64,000 bases of DNA from Hymenoscyphus infarciens (lineage: Eukaryota; Ascomycota; Leotiomycetes; Helotiales; Helotiaceae). How positions within the stretch are numbered: the stretch's first letter is position 1; each line of letters begins with the position of its first letter. The notes under the pieces are model-generated. The model did not search any database. It worked only from the letters and a program-made list of their open reading frames with translations, and had not been told where the DNA came from. Made by a program: the position numbers and the translations under genes. The stretch is from assembly GCA_001414345.1 (NCBI GenBank), contig LLCB01000173.1, positions 1-64,000 on the forward strand, read 5' to 3'. Of this stretch, positions 8,929 through 19,590 are shown in pieces.

Positions 8929-10509
8929 GTGAATCAAATGCACAACCGTGTCACCAAAAGGTGTCTTTGTGTTGACAATAAAGACTCGCGTGCAGAACAT
9001 GTCTCTCGCTTACTCAGAGCCATTCTGGCACTCATAGCTTTCTCAACCGCCCAAATAATCTGGGCGTACTACAGCTCCCCATTCAAGAAGATCCCCGGAC
9101 CCTTCCTAGCAAAATTCATAAACTTCTGGCGATTATTCCATAGTTGGGCCGGAAGGTCTGAACTCACACAACGGTATCTCCACGAAAAATATGGATCCGC
9201 CGTTCGCGTAGGTCCCGACTTGGAGGGCTTAGCTCATCCCGAGCTTGTGCAGAAGACCTTTGAAAGTCGAGGGGCTTTTCTGGAGGTCAGATGAATCCAG
9301 AGAGGGAAGAAAGGGAGCGAGGAAGAAAGGGAGCTAACCAGGGAGCTAGACGACTCTATACACCGTAAACGATATCAAAGTCCGCGGAGTGACAACCAGC
9401 AATGTCTTCAGCACCAGAGACAACGCAGATCATACCCGTCGACGAAGTCTCGTCTCATCCTTCTATAATTTGCAGAATTTGCTGAAATCGGAAGCCCTAG
9501 TGGATGATACAATCAACGAATTCTTCGAATGCATTGATCGAAATTTCATCAATGGATTCAACAAAGATACGATATGTAAAATGAAAGACTGGCTTCTCTT
9601 CTTCGCATGGGACGTCATCGGAAGATTGTCTTTCAGCAAATCCATGGGGTTCCTCCAATCAGGTCGAGACCATTCTGGTCTTCTAAACACGTCCGAGAAA
9701 GCGATTGCTTACCTTGGTTTCATAAGTCGGGTCCCACAGCTCGACAAATGGCTTGCCAAGAACTCAATTCGACCCATTGGTACGCCGACATTTGCTGTAG
9801 CTGCGGAGTTTTCTGCTCAGCGGTGTATTGCGAGACAAAACGAACTGATGGGAAAGATAAGGAGCAGAGAGATATGTTGGATGATTTCATCGAGCTCAAA
9901 GATAAGAATCCAAACCTGACCGATATGGGAGTCATCGAGCTTTTGTTGATCGACATGTTGGCGGGTGCTGATACGACGGGGATTTTGTTGCGCGCGATTG
10001 TTTATTATGTGCTCAAGAATCCCAACGTTTTGCGAAAACTTCGCCAAGAGATCGACGACGCTGGGCTCACCAGTCCAGTAAGCTACGCAGAAGCAAGTAA
10101 GCTGCCATATCTAGACGCAGTGATACGAGAATCCTGTCGTGTCCACCCAGCAATCGGACTTCTTCTGGAACGAGTGGTACCAGAAAGTGGACTCGAAATA
10201 CCAGATGGAACTGTTCTCCCAGCCGGAACACAAGTAGGAATGAACTCCTGGGTCGTCCATCAATATAAAAACATATATGGGCAGGCTGCGGCAATCTTCA
10301 ATCCCGATCGCTGGCTCAAGCATGACCAGGATGAAGATGAGAAGATATACCAGGAACGGCTTGCAAATACGAAGAGACATGACTTGACTTTCGGATCGGG
10401 AAAACGCACTTGTCTTGGGAAGTACATGACAGTGATGAAAACTTATAAATTGATGGCAAGCTTGTTTTTGGAATATGATGCGAGTCAAGGTTCTTTTTCG
10501 ATCGAGTAA
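8929..10509 (+). CDS. cytochrome P450 monooxygenase, reading frame broken or re-spliced near 9,850
   Basis: Exons 8,929-9,285, 9,350 to about 9,85x, then to 10,509; intron 1 is 9,286-9,349 (64 bp, GCTAAC branch site). N-terminal membrane anchor (AILALIAFSTAQIIWAYY) followed by the KIPGP hinge, I-helix AGADTT, K-helix ESCR, NPDRW, and haem loop FGSGKRTCLG with the Cys ligand. Close in style to pisatin-demethylase-like fungal P450s of the ER membrane. Total length near 500 aa is normal. Two problems. First, protein similarity passes from frame 2 to frame 1 near 9,850-9,860, as if one base were lost between ELMGK and DKEQRDML. A 47-bp GT-AG intron at 9,823-9,869 would also restore the frame, giving 489 aa but removing about a dozen plausible residues. 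Second, the start is uncertain: ATGs at 8,929 and 8,938 give an odd Cys/Arg-rich leader. It may be functional, a recent pseudogene, or carry a sequence error; the substrate is unknown. Confidence 0.75.
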
Positions 10510-10661
10510 CATGCTGAATCCATCCATCTTGTTGACCCCACGAAAGAATGGAAGCTACGGAATTCTTGGTTCGTGAGGCAGACGGGAATTGATGTGAAGA
10601 TATCTCGGCTGTCTCGGAACAATTGAGTATTGAAGTGTAGAGGACAGACTACCTTTGCGGA

Positions 10662-10702
10662 GATTTTGGAGCGATTTTGGAGCGATTTTGGAGCGATTTT
10701 GG
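10662..10702. repeat. 11-bp tandem repeat, 3.7 copies
   Basis: GATTTTGGAGC repeated three times exactly and followed by GATTTTGG. Lies 150 bp downstream of the P450 stop. Confidence 0.85.
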
Positions 10703-11035
10703 TCAAAGTCCTCTTAAGTAGCGTAGAATGAATAGAAATTCTCACATATCCGCAACCTAGATAGAGGGGGATCGCAAATGTTGAGTGCATAAGAGAAACC
10801 CCTCTGTCAGCCCTATGGTGGGGAGACTTTTCCAAGGAGATCTACCTTTCCCAGCACTTCTGCCATTGCAAGACGAGGCAAGGCAAGGCAAGCCAGGAAA
10901 GATATAATCAGATTGTACACCAACAGCCATGGTTCGATTCAGCCTGGCAGCCATTTGGATAACGGCAAAGACAAACATGCAATGTGCAGAGAGAAGCAGA
11001 GCAAACCAAAGCAAGAACAGAAAACGAGGACTCGG

Positions 11036-11109
11036 CAACAGAACGGAGGAACTGAAAAGAAGCAACAGAACGGAGGAACTGAAAAGAAGCAACAGAACGT
11101 AGGAACTGA
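11036..11109. repeat. 27-bp tandem repeat, 2.7 copies
   Basis: Two exact 27-bp units starting CAACAGAACGGAGGAACTGA and a third partial copy with one substitution. Lies about 200 bp upstream of the GET4 start, possibly within its promoter. Confidence 0.85.
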
Positions 11110-11313
11110 TTTCTTCTATAAGTGGTCGTGGAGGAGGTGAAGTGAAGTTCGAAGTCCTGGTGGGCCGCCTGAAAATGACGGGCTCCAGTGACAAGGATCC
11201 AGTTTCCTTCCACAGTCTTCTCAAAACCTCAAAACCTCAAGACCTCCCCTCCACAACACCAACCAAAAGGTCGACCATCCTGGATACTGCACCCGATCCC
11301 GAACACAGCAAAG

Positions 11314-12434
11314 ATGTCTGCCAAAATCGAGAAGATCATTGTCCGTCTACAAGAAAAGTGCTCTCTCCCCCGATCCCATCCTACTCCCTCTCCACCCACT
11401 TCCCAATTCTAACACCCCCACCAGAATAACCGCGGGCGAATTCTACGAAGCCCAACAACAAACCCGCGTCGTAGCAGCGCGCTACATTAAACAAGAAAAC
11501 TGGCCCGCAGCTTCAAGCATCCTCTTCAACAGTGCCTCGTCCCTCCTAAAAGCCGCCCAAGGAGGATCCGGCGGAGACTTGGGGTTGTTTTTGATAGAGG
11601 TGTACAAACAGGCGGAGTTGAAGCCGGATGCTGAGAGTAAGGGACGGCTTTTGACTTTGTTACGGCAGTTTCCTAGTGAGGAGCCGACGAGGAGGAAGTT
11701 TGTGGGGGAGATGATTGGGTGAGTGGGATTTATATGTTTTTAATTGGGAAGAGAAGATGGCAAGAGAAAGGGCTAATGATTGGGAATACAGGTGGTCGAG
11801 TAAATGTGGTGATTATCCCGCTGGAGAACCGGATTTACATCATGTCGCTGGATCGCTCTACGCAGAAGAACTCGATGTCTACGAGGCAGAACGCCATCTC
11901 ACACTCGGCACAAAAGACTCCCCAGAGGTCTTCGTAAAGCTAGAATACGAATGGTATACCCAAGACGACTCCCATACCGCCGCTCTCTACGCTGCACGAG
12001 CAGTCTTCCCCTACCTCCTTACCGGCAACGTCCGCGATGCGTCGAAATCATTACGTTTATTTACGAGTCGACTGGTGGAGGAGAAGAAAGGGTTATCGGT
12101 ACAGGATGTTAGCAGTAATACTTTGGATATGAGGATATACCCTAGTATTCCTCTGTTGAACTTTCTAGGCTTGCTACTGCTTGCGGTGCAGAAGGGAGCG
12201 GCCGATTTGTTCAAGCAGTTGAAGAGCAAGTATGCGACGCATATTAAGGAGGTTGGTGTATGGGATGAGGCTTTGACTACGGTTGCGGAGATATATTTTG
12301 GGATTCAGAGACCTAGACAGGGGAATCCGCTTATGGATATGATGGGGAGTATGTTTGGTGGTGGGGGAGCACCTGGGAAGCCACAACCTAAACGTGTTGG
12401 GGGTTCTGCACCTGTCGCTGAGGGGTTGGACTGA
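11314..12434 (+). CDS. GET4: GET4 / TRC35 homologue, tail-anchored protein targeting
   Basis: Three exons: 11,314-11,357, 11,425-11,718, 11,792-12,434. Introns of 67 and 73 bp have CTAAC or CTAAT branch sites. The N-terminus runs from MSAKIEKIIVRLQEK into ITAGEFYEAQQQ across intron 1, and MIG joins WSSKCGDYPAGEPDLHH across intron 2, matching the family's conserved alpha-helical repeat region (GxFYEAQQ..R, MI.WSS..G..P.LH). The product is about 326 aa, normal for Get4. In yeast and mammals Get4/TRC35 pairs with Get5 and bridges Sgt2 to Get3 so that tail-anchored membrane proteins pass to the ER insertase; the cytosolic role here is inferred from family membership. The C-terminal tail is Gly/Met-rich (MGSMFGGGG) and low complexity. 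It converges with the unknown gene on the opposite strand, with 152 bp between the stops. Confidence 0.92.
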
Positions 12435-12586
12435 ATATAATACACTGTGTAAACTTCCAAAGCTATCTTATTTGATCCTTTATTCTTCTTTGTGCAAAAC
12501 TCCCTGGGTATACTGAACGCCGTTCGTGAAAGTCGTCAAATGGAACTTGGGGGAACCAGTTCCCCCCGAAGCAAACCAATTTCTCA

Positions 12587-13119
12587 TCATCGCATTGTAG
12601 GTTCTTCTTCCGGCTCGTACATCCAATTATCCTCCGCCAGCGCAGCAACCTTCGCTCGTAAACTAGTTTTCACAGCCTCCAATAACTCTATATCCCATTA
12701 GCACAATCCCCTCTCCCTATCCCACCTCACTCACCAGCAGGTTCACTAGGCGCCCGATTCCTATCGCGATGACACTTAACAGCATCACTCAATCTCTGCC
12801 GTTCCTCTTCCATGCCATCAGCACCTCCATCCCCTCCAATTTCAAAGGTGGTAATTGGGCTCTTACTATCCTCGTCATGTCCTCCCCCTTCCGCCTCATC
12901 GAAACTCTGTATAGGCGGATCCCCGATCTCGAACTCCCCGTTGGAATCGCGGATCACGATATCGCTGGAGTCAGACTCGTTCTGGTCGGTGTCTAGACGG
13001 AGGGTTTCTGCGGATGTAGAGGTTGAGGATGTGGTTGGGCGGCGGGAGAGCTGGTGGTGGAAGAGATTTCTGCGGACGCCTGTGTTGCGAGTTGGAGGGG
13101 CGGGTCGACGTTCTGGCAT
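12587..13119 (-). CDS. conserved-type acidic protein of unknown function
   Basis: Two exons on the minus strand: 12,735-13,119 and 12,587-12,687, joined across a 47-bp intron (12,688-12,734, donor GTGAGT). About 161 aa. The N-terminus is basic and Ser/Thr-rich (MPERRPAPPTRN, then SRRPTTSSTSTS). The middle is acidic (DQNESDSSDIVIRDSN). The C-terminus after splicing is a helix-like, conserved-looking segment, AELLEAVKTSLRAKVAALAE followed by DNWMYEPEEE. Without splicing the frame ends two codons into the intron, so splicing rescues the C-terminal segment and supports the model. I do not recognise the family; disorder plus a short C-terminal helix suggests a docking or complex subunit (inference). 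It is divergently oriented to RAI1, with 272 bp between the starts. Confidence 0.65.
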
Positions 13120-13391
13120 GGTATGGTGGGGTTGGGGAAGGTTATTTGTAGAGGTAAATTATTTATTAAAGTAGGTAGGTGTAGAGGGATGAATGAATGA
13201 ATGAGCGAGTGAGTGACTGCCTTAAAGAATGTTGTTGTTGTTTGTTTGTTTGGCGGGGAGCTTTGGCTGGGTGATATTCGGCGAGGGATCAAGTCAAGCT
13301 CCTTGGGGCTTCTTCTCCATACCTTACTGTTGTACACAACTATTCATGTTCCACCTCGATCCTTTTTATGATACGCCGAATTCTGGTACAG

Positions 13392-15027
13392 ATGAGTTCT
13401 TCCTTTGATATCCAACCTATTGGTCGGTTTGCCGGTCAAAGTGCTCCTGTTAAACGTCCAAGGGTAAGACACGATTTATTTCTGTTTGCATCTTGATGAA
13501 AGTATCAAAATACTTCAATGTTTTTTCTCTCCTAAGTTTATTTCTGGATGTTCAAATCTAGAAAATCAAAACATCTCTCTTATACCCTATCAAGTTGCAT
13601 CAATTCTCTCTCCTATAAACGCATTGTCAACTCATATCCCTCCATCCGCTCCCCCTGATATCCCAAAACACAAAGCTCACAGCCACCCCCAGGAAATAGC
13701 ATGTTTCTCCTACGACGACACCCACAAATTCCGCCTCGACGACTCCTCAATAAAATACTACTATCCCCCAACCCTAGGTGCTGATCTAAAACGTGGATTC
13801 GACACCTTTGAGAAGCTTGATGACACAGCAGACGACCATCTAGACAGCTTATTAAAAACCATCATGGCTCATGAAGAAAAGACTGGCAATCCAGTGGATG
13901 CGGATTTCATCACTTGGAGGGGAATGATGACAAAGTTCTTGGCGGCCATTTTTGAGGATAGGAATGGGTTTGAGATGAATGCTACGCTTTTTCAGGTGAG
14001 TTAACGATGGCGGTTAGAGATGATAGGCTAACAGGTTTAGGATACTATGTAGGATGCTTTTTGTAAAGATTTTTGAGGGAGATACTAATGCGAGTAGATT
14101 TGTGGAGGAGAATCATGAGTATAAAGTCCAGTCGCAAAGGAGTCAGTCACAGCAACGTACTCGGCCTGGCCAGCAGTCACAGGATATGATGAGTTTTTGG
14201 GGTATGCTTGATTCTCCACCATGAGCCTTGCCTGTTCTAATGTTGACTTTTAAGGTTACAAATTTGAAACTCTCTGTCTTCTTCCCCAATCATGGGCCGA
14301 AACCTCTCGAGATTACATCGAGAACCGGGAAAACGAAGTAGTTTCCAATCATGCACAATACTGCTCAATCGTTTGTCCTCCATCTATACTCAAACCCATG
14401 ACATGTACTTACAAACTCCCTAGGTCAGAACAGGCATAGGAAACAACACCATGATCCTCGGCGGAGAAGTTGACGCAATCTGGGACAGTAAACCAACCGA
14501 TTCAAATTCCCCCATCAACTGGGTAGAACTCAAAACCAGTGCCGACATAAGAAACGACCGAGATATGGTCACCTTCGAAAGGAAACTGATGAAATTCTGG
14601 ATCCAATCATTTCTCCTTGGTGTTCCTAAAATCATCGTTGGATTCCGGACGCCTGATGGGATTCTAAAGAGAATTGAGGAGATTGATACGGCTTCGATAC
14701 CTAATACGGTAAAAAGAAAAGGGCAGGGGACCTGGGATGGGAATATGTGTATCAATTTTGCAGCGGGGTTCTTGGAGTGTAGGTTCTTTCCTTGGTGTAT
14801 ATTTGGAACGTGCTAACATGAAACTAGTTTTGAAAGCAACGATCACGGGAGATGGTGTATGGAGGATTCGGAGGAAAGAACGGTCTTCTGTTATTGAAGT
14901 CTTGAAACAAGAAGAGACTGGCCATGGAGATATCCTTTCTGATGAATTCATCAATTGGAGAGCCAAACTAACAACGAAGAAAGAAGAGGTCAACGAGGAA
15001 GAAGTGCCCAAGGAAGAAGTTCAATAG
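13392..15027 (+). CDS. RAI1: RAI1/DXO-family decapping nuclease
   Basis: Seven exons: 13,392-13,463, 13,693-13,995, 14,041-14,048, 14,098-14,201, 14,255-14,370, 14,424-14,778 and 14,828-15,027, giving 385 aa. Exon 3 is only 8 nt (GATACTAT) and is needed to build the conserved DTIFVEENHEYKV segment. Family motifs in order: FAGQSAPVKRPRE near the start, GADLKRGF, TWRGMMTK, FWGYKFETL, the metal-binding GGEVDAIWD and the catalytic WVELKT pair, then TWDGN..INFA. These place it in the Rai1/DXO/Dom3Z fold, which removes incomplete, NAD-type or triphosphate 5' ends from RNA; in yeast Rai1 also stabilises the nuclear exonuclease Rat1. Nuclear RNA quality control is inferred from the family. The C-terminal KKEEVNEEEVPKEE tail is acidic and repetitive. 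Introns are 45-54 bp except the first (229 bp). Confidence 0.92.
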
Positions 15028-15559
15028 AATTAATTTATTATACCACCCCGAAAACCAACTTCGGGCATCATGAACCCATTCCGGTGTTTGAACGCAGAGC
15101 GATGACAACTCACCGCAATATGCAAGACTCGGGGTTTCATGGATATTGGCTCCTCTTATGATTCAGAAAGGTAATCCACCTCATGTGGTTGCACTAAAGA
15201 AATAGTTGGCGTCTCATTGAGTTAGTGGTTGGTCCTCGTCGCTCGGCCCGGAATTCTGTTGAGGTCGGAACTCTTATCGGGGACAACGACACCTCAATAA
15301 AAAAAAATTAAGATTCATCTTTTCTGTCATCCTAAGAACCTTCTTTTCCAAATCCCTAGTTTCTTTCTTTTTCCTCCTAAATTGTAACTCTTAAACAGTC
15401 AGCGATCAGTCAATTCACAATTGAAATAAATACGCCAAACACGCCATAAAACTTCGGCCCCGGTTTACAAAAAAGAGATCAGACCACCTCTGGCATATGC
15501 CCTGGATGTCGTAAGCTTTCCACTCTAGGCCTCGGTTCCCAAGAAAGAGAAAAATAATC
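15028..15559. other. intergenic between RAI1 and malic enzyme
   Basis: RAI1 3' flank and malic-enzyme promoter. Contains a pyrimidine-rich stretch (15,345-15,380) upstream of the malic-enzyme start. No gene recognised. Confidence 0.4.
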
Positions 15560-17941
15560 ATGACCTTCACCTCCCTACGCATCTTCTCCAGAGCCGCAAG
15601 ACAACTTCCTCGATTCAGCAATCTGTTCAGCCTACGTTTGTTCGCATCAAAAGGAGCCGGTAGAATGACGACAACCTCACCTATCGCCCGTCGGGCCTAC
15701 AGCCAGAATAGATTTTCGTGAGTCACCCAAAAACTTCGGGAATGGGCTGGGATAAACATTGACATTTGATGAGAATAGACCACCGGATACTTCGCATTCT
15801 GTGAAAGCTAGACGGACACTTGGGACTCATGGTCTTGTACCACCAGTTGTGGAGAGCTACGAGGTACAAGCTCAGCGATGTAAGTTGATCACCTAGTGGC
15901 CCTTCATTTAGGGGATAACCTTGGCTCATTATGGATGATGAATAGGTTTGAAGCAACTGGAATCCAAGACTAGTTCGATTGAGAAATACATTTATCTCTC
16001 TAATTTGAGGAATTCCAATGTCCACCTTTTCTATCGTTTGGTCCTTGATAATTTTACTGTGAGTTCGATACATCAACCTCGGGATGTGCAGGTTCACGGG
16101 ATTTTGTGAGACTTCCATTAGGTAGGGGGGACTGATTTTGGGAACAGACTTTTACGCCTTTAATTTATACCCCGGTTGTTGGTGAGGCTTGCTTGAAATG
16201 GTCGGATATATATCAGCAGCCTGAAGGTATGTCAAGTCTCTTTGATTCTCCTTCGACGAGATGACTCTCACGCCACGTGACTTCGTTTCTGACCATTTTT
16301 AGGTCTCTACCTGTCTTATCAGGATCGAGGACATTTGAAGGAGATTCTCCAAAATTGGCCACAACGAAATGTAGAGATGACGGTTGTCACGGATGGCGTA
16401 AGAATAACCTCTTTGTGCAGTTTTACAATTCCCCCCTCCATTTCCACCCCGCGCTAAGCTGTTCCTAATTCATCCAAATAGAGCAGGATCCTTGGACTCG
16501 GAGACTTGGGTATCAATGGCATGGGTATTCCAGTTGGAAAACTTGCCTTGTACACAGGATGTGCAGGAATTCGACCTGAGGTTACTCTTCCATTAACTTT
16601 AGATTTGGGTACCAACAACGAGACACTGCTTGAAGACCCATTATATATGGGAAGTCGAATGAAGCGAGTTACAGAAGCACAAGAGGCTGAATTCATCGAG
16701 GAATTGATGGTTGCTATCAATCAAATCTGGCCGGGGTGAGTTCTCCCTTATGAGAGGTAGGGGATAACGCTAACGTAGAACAGAATTGTGGTGCAATTCG
16801 AAGACTTCAAGAACCCATTTCCAGCTCTCGAAAAGTATCAGTATAAATATACATGCTTCAATGACGATATCCAAGGAACGGGTGCTGTTATTCTTGCAGG
16901 TATCATTACTGCTCTCAAGAAGTCTGGTATCCCAGCCAAGGACCAACGAGCTGTTTTCATGGGTGCTGGAAGTGCCGGGGTTGGAGTTGCCAAGCAGATC
17001 GTGGAGTACTTCGTCAAGGAAGGACTAACAGAGGATGAAGCTAGAAAGCGCTTCTGGTTTGTTGATACCAAGGTAAGCTCATTCATTCTACTGCTCCACA
17101 AAAACAAAAAACTTACTACCATACAGGGACTCATCACAAACGACCGAGGTGACAAACTCGCCCAACACAAAGTCTACTTCTCCCGCGACGATAATGCAGG
17201 GCAACAATTCAAATTCCTCCCTGAAATCGTGGACCACGTAAAACCAACAATCCTCATGGGACTTTCCACCATCCGAGGCATCTTCGATGAATCAATCCTC
17301 AACAAAATGGTTACCCTAAACAAAAACCCCATTATCTTCCCTCTCTCAAACCCTTGCAATAACGCAGAATGCACATTTGAAGAAGCAATGAAATACACCA
17401 ACGGAACAGCCCTTTTCGCAAGTGGTTCTCCTTTCCCAGATTACACACATAATGGAAAGGTATATAAGTGTAGTCAAGGAAAGTGAGTATCCCCCTTCCC
17501 CTTCCGATCGGCATGACATAACTAAAATCAACTAGCAACATGTACGTCTTCCCCGGCATCGGTCTCGCCTCCATCCTCTGCAAAGCAAAACACATATCCC
17601 AAGAAATGATCTACACCTCCGCCACCTCTCTCTCTTCGACCCTCACACAGGAAGAATTCGAGTCCGGGATGCTTTATCCGGATCTTGAACGTATTCGTGC
17701 TGTTTCTGTTGTTGTGGCGAGGGATGTTATTCGGGAAGCTCAACGTCAGAAGTTGGATCGTGAACCGGAATTAAGGGGGATGAGCGATGCGGAGTTGGGG
17801 AGGTGGATTGAGGGGAAGATGTATGATCCAAGGATGGAAAATGGGTTTTTGGAGTTGAAGAGGGAGGAAGTTGAGAGTGCTATTAGAGAGGCTGAGGTGG
17901 GTGAGTTTGTGGTTAGGGAGAAGTTGGTTGGGAAGCTTTAG
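15560..17941 (+). CDS. MAE1: mitochondrial NAD(P)-malic enzyme
   Basis: Nine exons: 15,560-15,717, 15,779-15,879, 15,946-16,058, 16,148-16,226, 16,303-16,397, 16,482-16,735, 16,784-17,072, 17,127-17,482 and 17,536-17,941; 616 aa, normal for the family. The first about 55 residues are Arg/Ser-rich without acids ([19 protein letters not shown]), a mitochondrial presequence. Then come the malic-enzyme hallmarks: [62 protein letters not shown] with metal-binding Asp residues, the NAD-binding [12 protein letters not shown], and [13 protein letters not shown]. It oxidatively decarboxylates malate to pyruvate in the matrix, linking the TCA cycle with the PDH complex, one subunit of which is also encoded in this window (chance proximity). 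Introns are 48-89 bp. Intron 7 (17,073-17,126) is 54 bp and stop-free, so its retention would keep the frame. Confidence 0.93.
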
Positions 17942-18263
17942 GGTGAAGATACCAGTAGCTTTTGAAGGGGTGGCGAGAGTACGGGGGGTGGAGAGAGTTG
18001 AGGGGTGGAAAAATAAATAGATTGTAAGAATTGTGTCGTTTTGCTTTGGCGCCAAATTAGATAGGATTGAGCATACCGCAAAAGGTTACATAATTTAAGT
18101 TTGCTTTCTGAGTCTGTTTCTTGAAACTTCGTTGGTTTTTCAAGAATACCTAGAGGAAATCCAAAAGAAGAACCCCAAATGACTATTCCCTTAAAAAAAA
18201 CAATTGTGTCTATAAGGATCATCAGCGAGTAAAGAAAATCTTACTCTCTGCATCTCGTTCCCC
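17942..18263. other. malic enzyme 3' flank up to the transposon complex
   Basis: Ordinary-composition sequence with no gene. It ends in CGTTCCCC (18,256-18,263), which recurs at 22,008-22,015 on the other side of the element complex. Confidence 0.5.
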
Positions 18264-18436
18264 CACCACAGGCATGCCGATTTAACCGAGCCCGAGCCTT
18301 AGGAGGGCCAGGTTATAACGTTATGACCAGCCCTCCTAAGGGCTATATGACTCGTCTAACGTCGGTATAACCACGTCGCCTTTTAAGCTTTGTTAGCGCG
18401 CAGGTATCACGCGGAGAACCGGCCTTTGACGGCATT
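18264..18436 (+). repeat. left terminal inverted repeat (173 bp)
   Basis: Reverse complement of 21,833-22,005 with scattered transitions. Retains normal GC content unlike the interior. Contains an imperfect 45-nt palindrome at 18,297-18,341 centred on ATAACGTTAT. Confidence 0.85.
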
Positions 18437-18619
18437 AAAAGAAACGTGACTAGAAAGACTAAATACCTCTTATATAATAATAAATTAATAATTTCTAAAC
18501 TAAGAGTATTCTAATAATTAGAGTTCTATCTAAAGTACTTATTTATTTATATATATAATTTTAGTCTCTAATAAACTAAAATTATTCTTTTAATTAAACT
18601 TTATAAGTAATTAACTAAT

Positions 18620-19429
18620 TATAAATATATATATATATATACTTTTAGTCTCTAATAAGCTAAAAGTCTTTTAAAAGAGAGACTTATTAATTAATAAATA
18701 AAGTATATATATTTATATATATATACTTTTAGTCTCTAATAAACTAGAAACATCTTACTTTTAGTCTCTAATAGACGAAAAACCCCTCTACTTTTAGTCT
18801 CTAATAGGCTAAAAGTCTTTTAAAAGTAAGACTTATTAATTAATAAATGAATTATATATATTTATATATATACTTTTAGTCTCTAATAGACTAAAAACTC
18901 CTATATTTAGTCTCTAATAGACTAAAAACATCTTACTTTTAGTCTCTAGTAGACTAAAAGTCTTTTAAAAGAAAGGCTTATTAATTAATAAATAAATTAT
19001 ATATATTTATATATATACTTTTAGTCTCTAATAGACTAAAAGCCTCTTACTTTTAGTCTCTAATAGACTAAAAACCTTCTACTTTTAGTTTTTAATAGAC
19101 TAAAAGCCTCTTACTTTTAGTCTCTAATAGACTAAAAACCTTCTACTTTTAGTCTCTAATAGAGTAAAAGTATTTTAAAAGAGAGACTTCTTAATTAATA
19201 AATAAATTATATATATTTATATATATACTTTTAGTATCTAATAGACTAAAAACCTTCTACTTTTAGTTTCTAATAGTCTAAAAACCTTCTACTTTTAGTC
19301 TTTAATAGACTAAAAGCCTCTTACTTTTAGTCTCTAATAGACTAAAAACATCTTACTTTTAGTCTCTAATAGACTAAAAACCTTCTACTTTTAGTCTCTA
19401 ATAGAGTAAAAACCTTCTACTTTTAGTCT
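18620..19429. repeat. tandem array of about 30-bp units
   Basis: Repeated unit built on CTTTTAGTCTCTAATAGACT followed by AAAA and a variable C/T spacer; the unit itself is an inverted repeat (TTTTAGTCT...AGACTAAAA). A longer period also recurs several times, in which the unit is followed by TTAATTAATAAATAAATTAT and TATATATTTATATATATA. The array continues after the nested LTR element at 20,762-20,800, showing that the LTR element inserted into it. Confidence 0.85.
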
Positions 19430-19590
19430 TATAATAATAAGGTAGGAGTAGAGTAGAGAAGTAGTCTATTCGTAGTTATTAATATGAAAACTAAAGGTAA
19501 AGAGCGAAGACAGCTCTAAACGATGCTAATATATAGGATTCTGCTAGGCAGTGAGGAGTTATGTGATAGGTCTGGTCTGAAACTGTCATA
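19430..19590 (+). repeat. left LTR of the TRIM-like element (161 bp)
   Basis: Direct repeat partner of 20,601-20,761. Begins TATAATAATAAGGTAGGAG and ends AAACTGTCATA. Confidence 0.85.

Larger units (their letters stand above)
10510..11313. other. intergenic between P450 and GET4, with two short tandem repeats
   Basis: No supported gene, although long open frames occur on the minus strand near 10,757-11,224 (low-complexity Ser/Leu/Phe translation of repeats). Contains an 11-bp tandem repeat at 10,662-10,702 and a 27-bp tandem repeat at 11,036-11,109. Confidence 0.5.

Noticed and set aside
7063..10509. A secondary-metabolite cluster made of the SDR and P450
   Set aside because: No synthase, transporter or regulator nearby; two adjacent oxidoreductases alone are not enough.
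10757..11224. 155-codon minus-strand frame upstream of GET4
   Set aside because: Low-complexity Ser/Leu/Phe output of the 27-bp tandem repeat; no domain.
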